Notes: generated by a model not told the origin, from the letters alone. Counted from the first letter of the stretch, positions 24,421-37,190 are shown. The stretch: 64,000 bases of DNA from Talpa occidentalis (GCF_014898055.3 NW_023602073.1:80084678-80148677); one strand, 5' to 3'. Program-made: numbers and translations.

Positions 24421-25814
24421 TTTGAATCCAAAATGCTTTCAGTTTGTTGGTTACATTTAGATATGTATATTTGAAGGAATGAGACATGTTTGTTATTTTT
24501 TTTCCCTATTTTAATTTTTTAGCTACTTTTGTATTTATAGAAGTAGCTTTATTGTGTTTATTATTATTTAGAATCTTTATCTTTAAGTGTTCACTTTAAT
24601 GGTAGATGACTTTTTCCTAGTCCTCAAAGAAAATGCTTTGGCATCATTCTTGTATTATCTTTGAAGTTAATGAGCCTTTATACTAGCTGCTTTCCTTCAG
24701 TGTGTAAATCTTGATTGGTCTGAGTTTATTGTCTATGGAGTATTTATTTTACCCTGTTGATGGAGAACCTAAGCTATTCAGTAACCTCACTTATTATATC
24801 ATTTCATAGGAATATGAGCATAGTGGCTTGCTTACCTCAGTCATAGGAACATGCCTTCTATGGAAGCTTTCTGTTAAGATGGGTTTAAATGATTTGACTG
24901 CTAATAAATTAAACTCCACAAACTTGTTTTTCAACTTATATAATTTGCCTCCTGAATTACTTAGTGTGACTTAAAATGAAAGGATTTTGCAAATGTTTCA
25001 TATTTTACATGGAAGCACAAAAATCCAAAATGCTGTCTTCTGTCAACTGACAAGCATTTTGTACAGAAAGACTGTCAGAATGCAAGTTTAGAGAAAAAGT
25101 CAAATGTTGCAGGAGATTCTACTTTGCAAATTTCAGTCGTATTTATTTATTTATATTATTACTTACTCTTATGTCAAATATTTGTACAAGTGATTGACAC
25201 CTTTTTAGATTGTTTGTACCCATTCTTAAACTCCCAAATTCTTATGTGATAGTTTGCTCATTGTATCTAACTCTTCATTCATGGCATAATATAATTATAT
25301 ATCTACCATTTTGCTTTGTGCATTTGCAGTACTTCTTATTAGAATACACAGTAAAGTTTTCTGTCCTTTTAAATGTTGAGCTTGTGATTTGCTTTCTCCA
25401 AAAGAATTTGAGCAAAAATAACTCATTCAAAGGCGAGGCTTTCAATGAGCATGAATGATTTGTCTTAGCTTTTCATAGCATCTGGTTTCTGTCTTGAAGA
25501 AAATAGCAACTGTTACCTTTAGCCCTAAAGTGTAGAATGAAAAGACATAAAAAAAGACCTAAACTAGCATTTTTTCATCTTTGTATATTATTGGCCATCT
25601 CTATAGACACATTTTAAACTTTTTTTTCCCTAGTTGCCCTTTTCATTCATGAGTTCACTCTTGCCTTTCCAAAACTGATAAGATTAGTCAAACCATAACT
25701 GAGAGACCCCCTATGATTATAAAATAACATGTATTATAGACTACTGATATGTGAATGTATTTGCTATTCTGTAATTTGGCAGACAGAACTAATCTATCAC
25801 TCTCCTTTATACGG

Positions 25815-25990
25815 ATGTTCATTCATTCAACAGTATTTATTGAGAACCATAGAACATCAAACAATATTCATGGCAGCAGATATAAAAGTAGAGCTTAAGG
25901 TTTAGAAAACACATGAACAAATGAGTACAATGATAGCTGATACAATTATCAGATAAGAAAATTATAGCAGATAGAAATCTGTCTAGAAAG
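25815..25990 (+). repeat. Ancient interspersed repeat, class uncertain
   Basis: TTCATTCATTCAACAGTATT followed by TATTGAGAACC is the opening of a very common ancient mammalian repeat. The rest is only loosely matched. I do not assign it to a named family. Confidence 0.35.
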
Positions 25991-26283
25991 AACTTTAAAA
26001 TAGGTCCTTACTAATATACATAAGGATTCTGCTATTGGAAAAGAATTACAGTATTTGAGAAAATTTTGTGTAAAATATCTGACATTCGAGCAAGACTCAT
26101 GCAAATGAAGAGGAAAATAGTGAGACATGAGTTAGAATAGAACTAATGACATCCAAGGCATTGTGAGTTTTAACAGTAACCATGGCAAGTCATTGAAAAA
26201 GGAACTTTTAATATAGAGTCCATATACCCATCAGAATGTGTCAATGCATAAGTCTTAGTTACTTGAATTCTCATATGAAGCAT

Positions 26284-27345
26284 TGCCGCGGACCAGCGCA
26301 GCGGTAGACTTGCAGGACTGTCTCAGGATTTGAGAAACTGTGAGGATGCTCAAGGAATCGGCGCATAAATGACAGACAGACACACAAATGACAGACAGAC
26401 ACACTTCAAGAGTGAAGATCTGAATGTAATTTGCTCAAAATCATCATACACTTTTATACCATTTCCAACAATAGATGATTTCATACAATTTAATTCTTTC
26501 TCAGCATAAAATACTTTGTAAGGCATAAGACATCTACTTCATTATTCATGTGCATGTGATCGCTGTTCCATGACATGGCACAGTAAACAATCTCCAGGTA
26601 CTGAATCTACACAATCATTTTTGCCTACACTGAACAGCATTCTTTAAGCCAGCTTTTCTTGATTCGTATCCCAAAACCACAATGATCAGAAAGCATTAAT
26701 ATTTACCTACTGGCACCTCCTACTTTTAGTCATCACGAGCAATATATTCTCTACGTAAGCATTTTGATTTTTATGGTGTTGTCTCATGTGAGAAGTATTA
26801 TGATTATTATAAAACTACCATTGCCACACACTATTTTCTTTATCATGCATTTCCTGAAACTGATTGTACACATATAAGGAAAAAGCAAAGTAAGTGAAAA
26901 AGTAGTATGATTATAGACAGGTTGCTAGGTTGCTACTTATTCTGAAACAATGGCTATTTGATTAATGGTAAAACTGCTTTGTAGGTAATTCCATCAGGCT
27001 TGTTTGCAGGTGACGTTCTTAGCAGCCTTGTTTCCATCAAAGGAGGGGTTAATTACTGCGGGCTTGTTGCCTAAATTAGGCTTATAGGCATGTGTGCCTT
27101 GTTTGATCTGAACGCCAAAGTTTATCATGATGAAGCCCCTCGGGGACTGCGCCTGTCTTAGGTCGTCAGGAGTCACAGACATGAGGCTGGCCAGTGCCTT
27201 CTTTAGTCTGCCCCCGATCTTACCCGTCATTGACTGTCCAGTCCAGCGCACAGGGGAAGGGGGTCTTACTCACTCTGATGTGTCTGAGTGAAAGCCTCCC
27301 TCTTTCCAGTAAGTTCACTGGCGTTCAGCGGCAGAGGCTGCCGCA
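26284..27345 (-). mobile_element. Solo LTR, betaretrovirus-like (class II) ERV
   Basis: The 1062-bp element has termini TGCCGCGG and GGCTGCCGCA (TG...CA) and is flanked by a perfect 6-bp duplication AAGCAT (26278-26283 and 27346-27351). Read on the minus strand it has a TATA box GGTATAAAAG (antisense at 26451-26460). Downstream are two tandem 19-bp copies at 26367-26404 and a U5-like end. Six-base duplications, LTRs of around 1 kb and TGCCGCG-like termini are usual for betaretroviruses. No internal gag, pol or env is present, so it is a solo LTR left by recombination between two LTRs. It also holds a small open frame near its U3 start (next entry). Confidence 0.85.
26994..27251 (-). CDS. Small ORF in the U3 part of the solo LTR, unrecognised
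   Basis: It is open for 85 codons from a GTG, or 78 from the first ATG, with a stop just upstream. The translation is basic near the start (MTGKIGGRLKKALASLMS) and contains a NFGVQIKQGTHAYKPN segment. I do not recognise it. An ORF inside U3 is also the arrangement of the MMTV superantigen gene, but I see no sequence resemblance and it is much shorter. Chance is quite possible for 85 codons; expression is untested. Confidence 0.3.
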   Translation of the reverse strand: MRWTGQSMTGKIGGRLKKALASLMSVTPDDLRQAQSPRGFIMINFGVQIKQGTHAYKPNLGNKPAVINPSFDGNKAAKNVTCKQA

Positions 27346-28219
27346 AAGCATTATCTTATAATGTTCTCTTCTTATTTATTGAGAGGGCCCACTACTTTGA
27401 AAACATCTTCTATAAAGTTCTGTGACCCAACTAAGATACACTAGTCAAGAGTCTTCTGTAGAGCAGTATCATATTAAATTTTATCTTTTAGAAATATTAG
27501 TCTGGCTATCATGTGTAAAACAAAACAAATTTAAATGATTAAGACTTAAGACCAGTAATTAACAAGGGAAAGGTGAGGATTCAGAACTTTGGAGGTGCCT
27601 GGGAGTAAATGGACAATTTGGAGAACTATTTAGTAACCACATTTATCGGATTTGGTTACATTATCCTTCAAGACATTGGGGATCATTTTGGAGAGGATGG
27701 ATAGTTGTGTGTTTCTTCTTTTAGAAATTGTAGGATGATATTAGTGTGCTACATAAAGGCAGAGTTTGATAACAAGATGTTAATGACATGGCTGGTGTAC
27801 AAGCCCAAATTTGAGTAGATGCAGGAGAATTACTCTCTCTCCCAGTTCCTATCCATATGGGATAGACAAGCCCATAAACCCTGAAAGTCATCTTGATGGA
27901 TAAATAAAGCACTGGAAGAATTATTTGTGTTTTAATACCAAAGAGAACATTTTCTCAAAATAGTGAAATTCTTTATCAAGTTAAGTGATTTTTGCATTCT
28001 GTAGATTCCACTTGCACAGACTTTCTGGAAGCTACAGGTCTTTACCATTCTTCCCTTCACATTTTTGTCTCTCAAAGTCACAAAGCATATAATCTCTACT
28101 TGATTAATGTTAGACTTCCTATATCACTTACTATAGCTCATGCTATTTGTGAACTATGTCTTTAACTTTCAATTCTCTCTGCCCGGTATGTGACAAAATT
28201 TATTAAACTTTCATAACTC

Positions 28220-28490
28220 TAGACCTCCCTGGTGTTGCAGGGATTAAGTCTCAGTGCTATCAAGCTATTCCCAGCCACTGCTGCATGAGTTTGATTCCTC
28301 GTCAGGGAGCTAACCCACATGGCACAGCAGACCTCTCCTGTCTCACCTACTGCTCCCCTTAGCAGTGTATTTCAGTAGATCTGCCTGTTCTGCTTCCCAC
28401 TCTGTCTCTGGTGAATCCTCTCACCTCTGCATCTCTGGCCTACAATTCTTGCATGCATAAATAAATAAAAAAATAAGTCTTAAAAAAAAA
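28220..28490 (+). repeat. tRNA-derived SINE, older subfamily
   Basis: It has the older-subfamily signature AGTCTCAGTGCTATCAAGCT in the head, a TCAGGGAGCTAACCCACATG body segment and a GCATAAATAAATAAAAAAAT tail. No convincing target duplication was seen. Confidence 0.92.
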
Positions 28491-28970
28491 TCACGGACTG
28501 AGTATCCTATAAATAACAGAAATTAGCCATTCAGAGTTTTTGAGACTGGAAATCATAGACTAGCATACATACAAGGTACTTAAGGAGGACTCTTCCAGTC
28601 AGAGATATCTCACTATGTCCTCAGAAGGTGAAAGGGGACAACAAAACTCTCTCTTTTATAAAGAGGTACTTATCCCATTCAACAGGGTTCTTCCTTCCTG
28701 ATATAATCATTTCTCCAAGTTATCATCTACTAATACCATCACCTTTGAAAGTTAGGATTTCAACATATGAATTAGTGTGTGTTGGGGGAGAGGGCATGGG
28801 TACAAATATTCAGAACAGCATTCTCCTTGTTAGAATCAACCTGCCCTTAACTACAATCTGATAGCGAACTTATAGCAAATTTGGACTTTTTACTGGAAAT
28901 TATTGGGATCTGATTCAACAGTAAAACTTTTCATAGTCTGGTTTATTAAAAAAAACTTCTTACAGTCCAG

Positions 28971-28971
28971 C

Positions 28972-29003
<32 letters not shown>

Positions 29004-29035
29004 ATATATATTTATATATATATATGCATATTATG
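28971..29035. repeat. (GT)n / (TA)n compound microsatellite
   Basis: About twelve GT units followed by GCGCGCG and then alternating TATATA. Alternating purine-pyrimidine sequence of this kind can adopt Z-DNA. No other function is visible. Confidence 0.9.
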
Positions 29036-29377
29036 GCAAATTAAGACTTTTTGTTGAAATTCCCATAATGCTTGACATAGATCTTGAAGGGACTTAATAT
29101 TCAATAGTTAACACTAATATACATAAATATATAACTTTCATTTGATAATTGATAATACCTTGCAATTAAATTTTGAGTATTTTGAAATCATTATTGCCAA
29201 CCCAAAGTTAGGAAGACTCTTATGATTTATTATTTATCATTAATTATTTGATTATTGTCATGTCATTGATAATATTGTCTCCATTTTTATATTAAATTGA
29301 AATTTTGATGCAGTGTATTTTTATAGTGGAAACTGAGAACCATGTTGATCCTTTTGTTACTTTAAATGTACTGTGTT

Positions 29378-29678
29378 GGGCCTCCCCGGTGGCGCAGCTG
29401 TTGAGCGCTGCGTTGCGAAGCTGCCCGCAGCCTCTGCAGTGCCCGTTCGATCCCCAGCTGCTACCCGGCCACCGGAGGAGGGTCCCACATGGCCCGCAGA
29501 CCTCTCCTGCTGCCCGCTGCTCCCCTCAGCAGTGTACTTCGGTCCTTCTGCCTGTTCTGCTCCCTGCTCTGACTCTGGTGAATTCTCTCACCCTCCCGCG
29601 CTTCGGACTGTACCCAGTGCTTGTATAAATAAATAAATAAATCTTAAAAAAAATAAATAAAAAATAAATAAATAAATA
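29378..29678 (+). repeat. Young tRNA-derived SINE
   Basis: CpG-rich copy with CCTCCCCGGTGGCGCAGC head, CGTTCGATCCCC B box and the younger-subfamily end GACTGTACCCAGTGCTTG, followed by a long AAAT-rich tail. Flanking AAATGTACTGTGTT (29364-29377) and AAGTGTACTGGGTT (29679-29692) match at 12 of 14. Confidence 0.95.
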
Positions 29679-31030
29679 AGTGTACTGGGTTTTACAAGTG
29701 CTCCCAGTATTTTTAAGCTCAATTGGTCAGAAATTTTATTCTGGATACCTATAATAAAAATTTCTTAATAGAAGGCAAGCAACAGATGGAAACCTTCATT
29801 TAGCATTAAGCTAGAGTCATCTTAAACTTTACTGAGATCATTTAACTAATTGGTGTATTTCTTTAAAGACTATTTTTTCATTTCCCTGTGTAGAATTTGT
29901 CCTCTTTCTTTGTATATAAGTCCACATTCTCATGCATTTCTTAAATGGAGTACTTTGGAAACAAGTCAATTTCTCACAGTAGGAAGCTGAGTTTTCCCCG
30001 AGTAAAGGATCTGTTCTATAACATAAGCTTTGTGAAAACACATAACTTCTTCTACAGGCTCAAACCATTTAATGAATAAAACATGAAACTCATAAAGAAT
30101 GGTGCATTGCCCTTTAGCTAGGGACTTCAAAACTATTGCTAGAAGAAAGACACCTCCATTTTTTTCTAACCTTTTTGAAAGGCAGTTCTGCAAATCTATT
30201 TCTTCTATATCCCCTTTCATGTCATTTCAACCACTGGTTTATTTAATTGCACATTATTGTCATTCAGTAAATCACAAATATAGTTATTGCAGTATTTTCA
30301 AGCTATAGAGGAAAGAAGGGTCTTATTTATATCTATTAAAGCTCCATTTACTCTAGTAGTCATTGAAAAGTAGGCATTCTTAGGGACTCCTGAGCATGTT
30401 TTTGTGATATATTCAATATACTCAGTGACAAATCTTTTCCTTCCTGTTAGCTACTATTCACATTTAAATTTTAAGGAGATTAAAAACAAAACCATATTTT
30501 TGGCATATCGTTAGTATAAGAGCCTATCATTCTGGATACCGATTAAACTCTAAAAGGAGATAAAGGACCCTGACTTTAATGTGTGTTCCTGCACAAAATC
30601 TCCCTGGGCTCATCAACTCTGACAGTTTTACTAGGCTCCATTAACCATTAGTTAAATTAGCCATAACTTTTTAACATTATTGGCTAATTGCTTTGTGATT
30701 CTGAGGTAACTCCAGAGTACACTAAAACTTCATACCAATACAATACGCTGTTACTTCACAGGGTGATATCACACTTTTTAAATCCTGAATAATGACTGGC
30801 ATTTGGGATGCCCTAGAACTTCCCTACAGAATCATAGAGCAAGAACTAAAAAATTCAGTTAAAAAAAAAAAAAAATCAGTATTCTATTCATTTATATATG
30901 CAAATGTTATTTTCAAAGGTTACTAACACCCTGAAAAGCATTCTTTGAAAACATTTTTTGATTACCTGAAGTAAAACAGCTATTGATGAGGTATAATGTT
31001 TTTCTTGTATTGCTATTAAATTTAATTACT

Positions 31031-31178
31031 CTCCTTCCATGCCTGCTGCTCCCCTCAGCAGTGTATTTCGTCAGTCTGCCTATTCTGTTCCCCGCTCTGG
31101 CTCTGGTGAATTCTCTCACCCTCCTGCGTTTCTGACTATACCTAGTGCTTGTATAAATAAATAAATCTTAAAAAAAAT
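31031..31178 (+). repeat. 5'-truncated SINE (body and tail only)
   Basis: The tRNA head is absent. The copy begins near CCATGCCTGCTGCTCCCCTC and runs through the younger-subfamily end (CTGACTATACCTAGTGCTTG) to TAAATAAATAAATCTTAAAA. 5' truncation is what incomplete L1-driven reverse transcription leaves. Confidence 0.9.
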
Positions 31179-31477
31179 TAAACTAGATAAATGACTATAA
31201 AATGACACTATAGTGGGTTACTATGTAGGTATTAAAAAGATAAGGCATATCTACAAGTGTTAGCATGAAAATATTGCTGAGGTATTAAGTTACTTGACAT
31301 TATGTGTCTTATGATTTCACTAAGTATTTTTAAAAATAGACTATATACTCGTAACATTTCTCAAGGAAACAAAGAATACTATTAATGATCATTCATGGAG
31401 AAAAGAGCTAAAGGTTTGCTTTTCCTTGAAAACATTCTGAGTTACCTTTCATGTGTATATGTTATATTCTTTTTTCC

Positions 31478-31743
31478 TAAAGACTTATTTATTAACGCAT
31501 ACAAGAACTGGGGTAAGGCCAGCAGTGCGGGGCGGCAGGGAGTGGAGTCATCAGAGACAGAGTAGGGAACAGAACAGGCAGATCTACTGAAATACACTGC
31601 TGAGGGGAGCAGCCGGTGAGTCAGGAGAGCTCTGCTGTGCCGTGTGGGTAGCTCCCTGGCCCACCAGGGGTGGAACTCATGCTGCAGAGGCTGCAGATAG
31701 CTTCACAGTGCTGTGCTTAACCCCTTGTGCCACCAGAGAGGCC
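31478..31743 (-). repeat. tRNA-derived SINE, intermediate subfamily
   Basis: The antisense head at the right ends in CCACCAGAGAGGCCC and the tail at the left in GACTTATTTATTAACG. Imperfect flanking repeats (ATATGTTATATTCTTTT and ATATCTGTTATATTTTTA) support the limits. Confidence 0.93.
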
Positions 31744-31761
31744 CATATCTGTTATATTTTT

Positions 31762-34443
31762 AAAGTAATTCCAAAATATCGGTTTAAATAAGAAATATGA
31801 TATAATTAAGAAAACACAATGTGGTCACCTTCATCTTAGCACTGACATTTTCATTTATATTTTATTTCTTATCCATTCTTTTCCCTCTACAATCCATATT
31901 CACTGAGGCAGTCTCTGAAGTGATCTGTGGAAAATTTTCTAACCTTACAACTTCCTCTTAAACACAGTCAAATTTAATATGTTATGCTCCTATTTAGATC
32001 CAATTTTCAACTGGTATACCAATAATGCTAGTGGGGAGCAGTTTGCAACTTGTTAGCTAGTAATGGGGTGGGATGGTCTGGGGAGGATAATCCAGGATGT
32101 CAGGAAGAACAAGGTTGACTTAAGCATGCAAATTGAAAATGAACAAGAAGGGTGAGAAATTGAATAAATTTGAAGGGAAAAAAAGAAAACTGAAAGGGTT
32201 TAAGCTGACAATAAGTGTAAAGAAAATATTCAAAATCAATGAGGGCATAGGATATAAAAAATATTTTTCTTATTAATTTTAGGAAAATGAAGTCTAAGGT
32301 TCAAAGTGTTAACAGGAATAAGTAGCAGGGAATATCGTAATTTAAGGTGTCAGAATGTATGACTGTTGATGTAGACTAGGGGCGATTTTCTCTGGAAATT
32401 TCTATGCAGGAATTCACCATGTACATTTGCATATTATAGGTGATTCCCATATCTTAGGGAAAGAGTACTCTAATTAGAAACTTCCCAGTGGAGACACTAT
32501 GTCCTGATCAAGCTGCTTTGCTGGTAATAATTTATTCCAGCAAGTTCTGCCAAATAAAGGCAACTAAGTAAGCTCTGTAATTTTCCGAAGCTACTCTGCA
32601 GATTGTGTATTGCAATCTTTCCACCATGTGCCTGAGACAAGACCAGTCAGTATACCTAAGGAGAGTGAGCTCATGGTCTTAATAAGACATATTCCTAAGG
32701 AAACTGAGCTTTGTGTCTTTACTTTTATTTTATTAATATACACTAGAATTCATAATATATATTATTGTTTAATAAGCACTAGTAAAAACTGATAAAGTAT
32801 TGAACAAATGTCTGCATTCAATTGCTTCTGGAAAGGAAAAAGAACTAAGGCATGTCAACAAAGTAAGGGTTTCTACCATGTAGTCAGAATTATGTTTGAA
32901 AATTCAAATGTCACAAAAACTCAGATAAATGAAAGAGCAAGGAAGCCATTTTAAATCACATTCTTAAGTGAGTAGTATAGAATCCCAATACTTAAACAGA
33001 ATTCCAGTATGATTTAGCTTTATGGTTGCTTTGTTATAAAAATATGTATGGATGGATTCACTAGAGTCAGTTTTCATTTAAAAACTGGAATTTTAAAAAG
33101 TATTTTCTTGTAAGGAACTGAGTCTCATCTGTGAGGCCAAGGGTTGTTAAAGGAGAAATATATTTTTATGTTTATACATTTTGATTTATGGACATATTTT
33201 TCTAATATACAAAATATAGCCTACTGAGTTAATTTATTTCTGATGTGAAATATAACTTTACCCAGGATTTCAAGTGAAAATAAAAGGTTTGATTACCCCT
33301 CTATCTTCCTAATTTAAGTATCAATATTTATAGAAAATATATAACTTACTAAATATAGCAACCAAAAATTCATATACTATTATGATGCTATAATTTCATA
33401 GAAGAATAAAAAATTAAATGCTTTAGCCTATGGTGTAAAATATTGATTTAATATTTTACTATCTGTATACTATTTAACCATGAAAACCCATGTGTCAGTA
33501 ATTTTTTCCAGCAAGACAGATGATTTATTTCAATACATATTTAGATACTGCATTTCAAATCTCTTAACGCTTCTTAAATACTGGCAAGATACTTCTAAAA
33601 TAGCATAAACTGTACAATAATTTCTATTAATAAGGTATACAACAAAATGTAAAATATATTGTTATCATTAAAATCAAATAAGTTTGTTTTTTAATATGGA
33701 AAATTATGACTTCATAATTGCTAAAATTAATATTCTTTATTACACAAAACAAGCACATTCATAGCTTGATAAATGCTCATTAATAATATCTTGGGACTCT
33801 GTAGCAAAGAAATGGTTATGTCCCCAGATTATCAGTGTCCATGTCACCTGAAAATTTTGTATAAATGCAAATTTGTTATAAATACAATCCAGACTTACTA
33901 AATCAAACTCCAAATGTGGGCACAGCAGTCTGTGGCACTCTAATGTAAGACAGCTATTAACATGGAAGATGACAAACATATCACAACCATTAGAGACCTA
34001 AAGTAATTCAGGTGACCACACCAAATGATGCTACGTGGATTGCTGTCACTGGGAATCTTTCTTTTGAAACAAAACAGGCTTTTGTACAACGAGTGAAATC
34101 TAAGTAGGTAGCTCGTAGACTTGACTCCATGGAATCAAGTCCATCTTCCACCCATGTCTCAGAAACATGTAGGCTCTCTATACAACCTTAAGGATACTTG
34201 CCCTCCCAACAACCACCAACTGTGTCTTTGTCTGAAGGTAGCCCTCAGGCTGCCAGAACTTGACTTCTTAACCCTAGCTGTGTGTATTTATAGGGATTTA
34301 AAATACCTGATCTCACTTTGCACAAACTTAGCTGAAATGTGGTAATAAATAATATGAGGCAACTGTGGGAAAATATGTGCAATGGAAGGTCCAGGCAAAT
34401 GGAACAGCAATTTCAAAGTACTGAAGGTGCATTAGATATAACA
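31762..34443. other. Unrecognised AT-rich stretch
   Basis: No gene or clear repeat apart from the small tandem duplication near 32.65 kb. The remaining open frames are under 80 codons. Confidence 0.5.
32651..32720. repeat. Imperfect 38-bp-period tandem duplication
   Basis: The segment beginning TATACCTAAGGAGAGTGAGC (32651) recurs as ATTCCTAAGGAAACTGAGC (32689) with several substitutions. No host feature was recognised. Confidence 0.5.
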
Positions 34444-34450
34444 AAAGAAA

Positions 34451-34818
34451 TGACAGACCCAAATGGAGCCACGCCTTAAAACATAACCTAATAGCAGTTT
34501 CAGGCTCTTCCAAAAGTGGAATTTTAAACCTATTAATCAGGAGTTTCCTGGTTATCTCTAGTATGGTAATCTGCATGATAAGACCCTTCTGTCTTCTTCT
34601 GAGTGAAGGTGACTTCACCTGAAATAGTCTTCCTTTTCTTTTATGGATTTACTCCTCCCATCCTTTTTTGCTCTATAAAAACTGCATTTTGTACAAACCC
34701 CTGGAAGTCTTTCTACTTGCTATGTGGGATGCTATCTGACTCATGAATCTTTTAATAAAGACAATTATATCTCTAAATTTATTCAGATAAATTTTGATTT
34801 TTAACACTGACAGCAGCA
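34451..34818 (+). mobile_element. Probable old solo LTR
   Basis: It has TATA box CTCTATAAAA (34671-34680) and polyadenylation signal AATAAA (34754-34759), with an R-like distance between them and a T-rich U5-like end. Termini TGACAGACCC and ACTGACAGCAGCA fit TG...CA. AAAGAAA occurs on both sides (34444-34450 and 34819-34825), but this is low-complexity and seven bases long, so it is weak evidence. Class uncertain. Confidence 0.5.
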
Positions 34819-36330
34819 AAAGAAATCTAATGTGTCTAGAGGGCAAAGAGAAATGTAGAGTCAGATGAGATGGGAGATTCACACAGCAGAAATTCCCATG
34901 AGACCATGGGAAAAAGAGAAAGCAATTGAATTAATTTTGAACTAATGAGAAGTCATGAGATACTATTAATTATAAGGATGTATTATAAGATATCATATGA
35001 GGTGAATAACTTTCAGAAATATCATTCTGAGTAATGGATGTGGACATATAAGGATGGAGTGAAAATAGGGAGATTGGTTTGGTGCCCCATGTTTAATTTT
35101 CAGTTTCCTGTAGTCCTTGGTTCTAATGTTTAGGCCTCTGTACTTGTTCTTAGATTGAGTCATTTATGCACAGAAACCAAGTCTAAGCATAGTGAAAACC
35201 TATGATTTAATTAACACCAACTCTGCTTCTACTTATAAAGGCAGTTTGCTCAACAAATCAAACTTCCTTTTCTAGCATTCATGTTTGCCAAATCTATTGT
35301 GTCATTAGATGTAAGGTTTAATCACCTATGAGTAATTATTTTTCCAAATGGGTTGGAACAAAATCTGATTCCTTCAATATTTTCTACTTAGATGTATTTC
35401 TTAGTAACTTAAAAATTTTGGTATTTTTTGTGATATCTATTAATTCTTCACATTCTGTTTAATATCTACAACTCAAAAAGAAATCAACACTCTAAATATT
35501 ATTTACAGGGGATAAGGACAATTGCATGGCAAGGGGACTCTGTATTTACACTCCACATTTGCATTTCAGAATCCTGATTTTATTCTTTCTTTTCATAATA
35601 GTTCTACATTGTTGATGTTAAATTAGATGATTAATAATTTATCACCTTGAGTTTTTATCTGTGTTATGTATTTATATTTATATCTACTTATATTTAATTT
35701 ATGTGTGTAATCTTACCTTTGTACCAAATATCAGCTTTAGAAAACATAGTATTTTCCATTTGGTTTATTTCTAATTGGTAAGCTAATAAATAATTTAAAT
35801 TTTAATTCTACTATGTAGTAGAGTACTTATTTTTTTATTTCTGGTTGATTTTAAGAGTCTAAAATTATTTTAAAAACAAATAAAATTTCTACTCCATCCT
35901 CATTTATTTCTTTTGGATTTTGACATAGATTCATGTGGCTGATCTAAGATATATTGAAAATAATGGAATACCAAAACAATAATCTACTAATTATTTTCAT
36001 CCCTTTTGAGGTAGCTTACTTCCATTACTCATTAGCCCTGGAATTGATCTTTGCATAAAATATGCATTCCTGTAGACAGAAGGATACAGGAATACTTTAG
36101 TAAATGATAATCAGGCCTTAGACTATTCCTAAAATGATCTTCCCCAAAGAGCATTTTCTACTACTTGCGAAAATATGAACCTGAGTATTAATGACTTACT
36201 TTGAATTCTGAAAGTGTTGGTTGAAAGCTTTAAATATACTTCGGTAGTAATCACCCACAGTCATCATTATAGGAAAATACATCCCCTTCTAGAATCTTGC
36301 CTATTTTCTTTATAAAAGAAAACAAATTTA

Positions 36331-36603
36331 GGGCCTTCCGGGTGGTACAAGGGTTAAAGTCTCAGCATTATCAAGCTATCTGCAGCCACTGCAGCCTAAA
36401 TTTGATCCCTGGCCAGGGAGCTGAACCACGTGGTGCAGCAGACCTCTCCTGTCTCTCCTGCTGCTCCCCTCAATAGTGTATTTTAGTAGATCTGCCTATC
36501 CTGCTCCCCACTTTGTCTCTGTGAATCTTCTCACCCCCAACGCCTCTGGCCTAGACCCCAGTTCTTGTATGCATAAATAAATAAAAAAACAAATCTTTAA
36601 CAA
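36331..36603 (+). repeat. tRNA-derived SINE, older subfamily
   Basis: It has the GTCTCAGCATTATCAAGCTA head, GGCCAGGGAGCTGAACCACG body and GCATAAATAAATAAAAAAAC tail. Target duplication AAAACAAATTTA (36319-36330 and 36604-36615) is perfect over 12 bp. Confidence 0.95.
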
Positions 36604-36814
36604 AAAACAAATTTATTCAGTTATGTTTATTTTCATAAACATGTGGCTTCCTAGAAACAGAAGCAAAATCTTAGTATTGAGTTTAATGCTTTATGCATGT
36701 TCATTGTAATGATAGGGAACCAGGGAGTAAAGGGAAAGGCAGCATACCTGGTAGAGCATAGGCTATACTACACACTATGTGACAAATGTCATTTTTTTCT
36801 TTTAACTAAAACTT

Positions 36815-37190
36815 TCCTGCCTCAATGATGCCTAAATCAGTGCCAGACATTGACATCATCTGCGGTACTAGGGTCAAGATAACCGGGAAGCTGATAACAA
36901 ACTCAGGGGGCTGAATATGACGAATACCAAGAACATTAACTATGACAGACTGTTCTGATGAGCCACTTGCTTATGAATAACTGTTTTTGTTTAACTTATT
37001 ATAAGAAGGCTAACAGGAGATGAGGTGGCAGAACAGTTGCTCCATTTTCTCAGATCATTGGTCATGGGAGAATGGTCTCTTCAGAAAAGGTGTTATGCCC
37101 ACCATTCCCAAATCGCTTATAGATTTAAATCCTGTCTCTACTTACTGGCTTTTTGGTAGTGACAGGTAGCAAAACCCAGACATATACTCA
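36815..37190 (+). other. Possible LTR-like segment
   Basis: A stretch less AT-rich than its surroundings contains a TATA-like ATTATAAGAAGG followed about 50 bp later by CTCCATTTTCTCAGATCATT, a layout seen in old ERV LTRs. Termini and target duplication were not found, so this is tentative. Confidence 0.28.
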
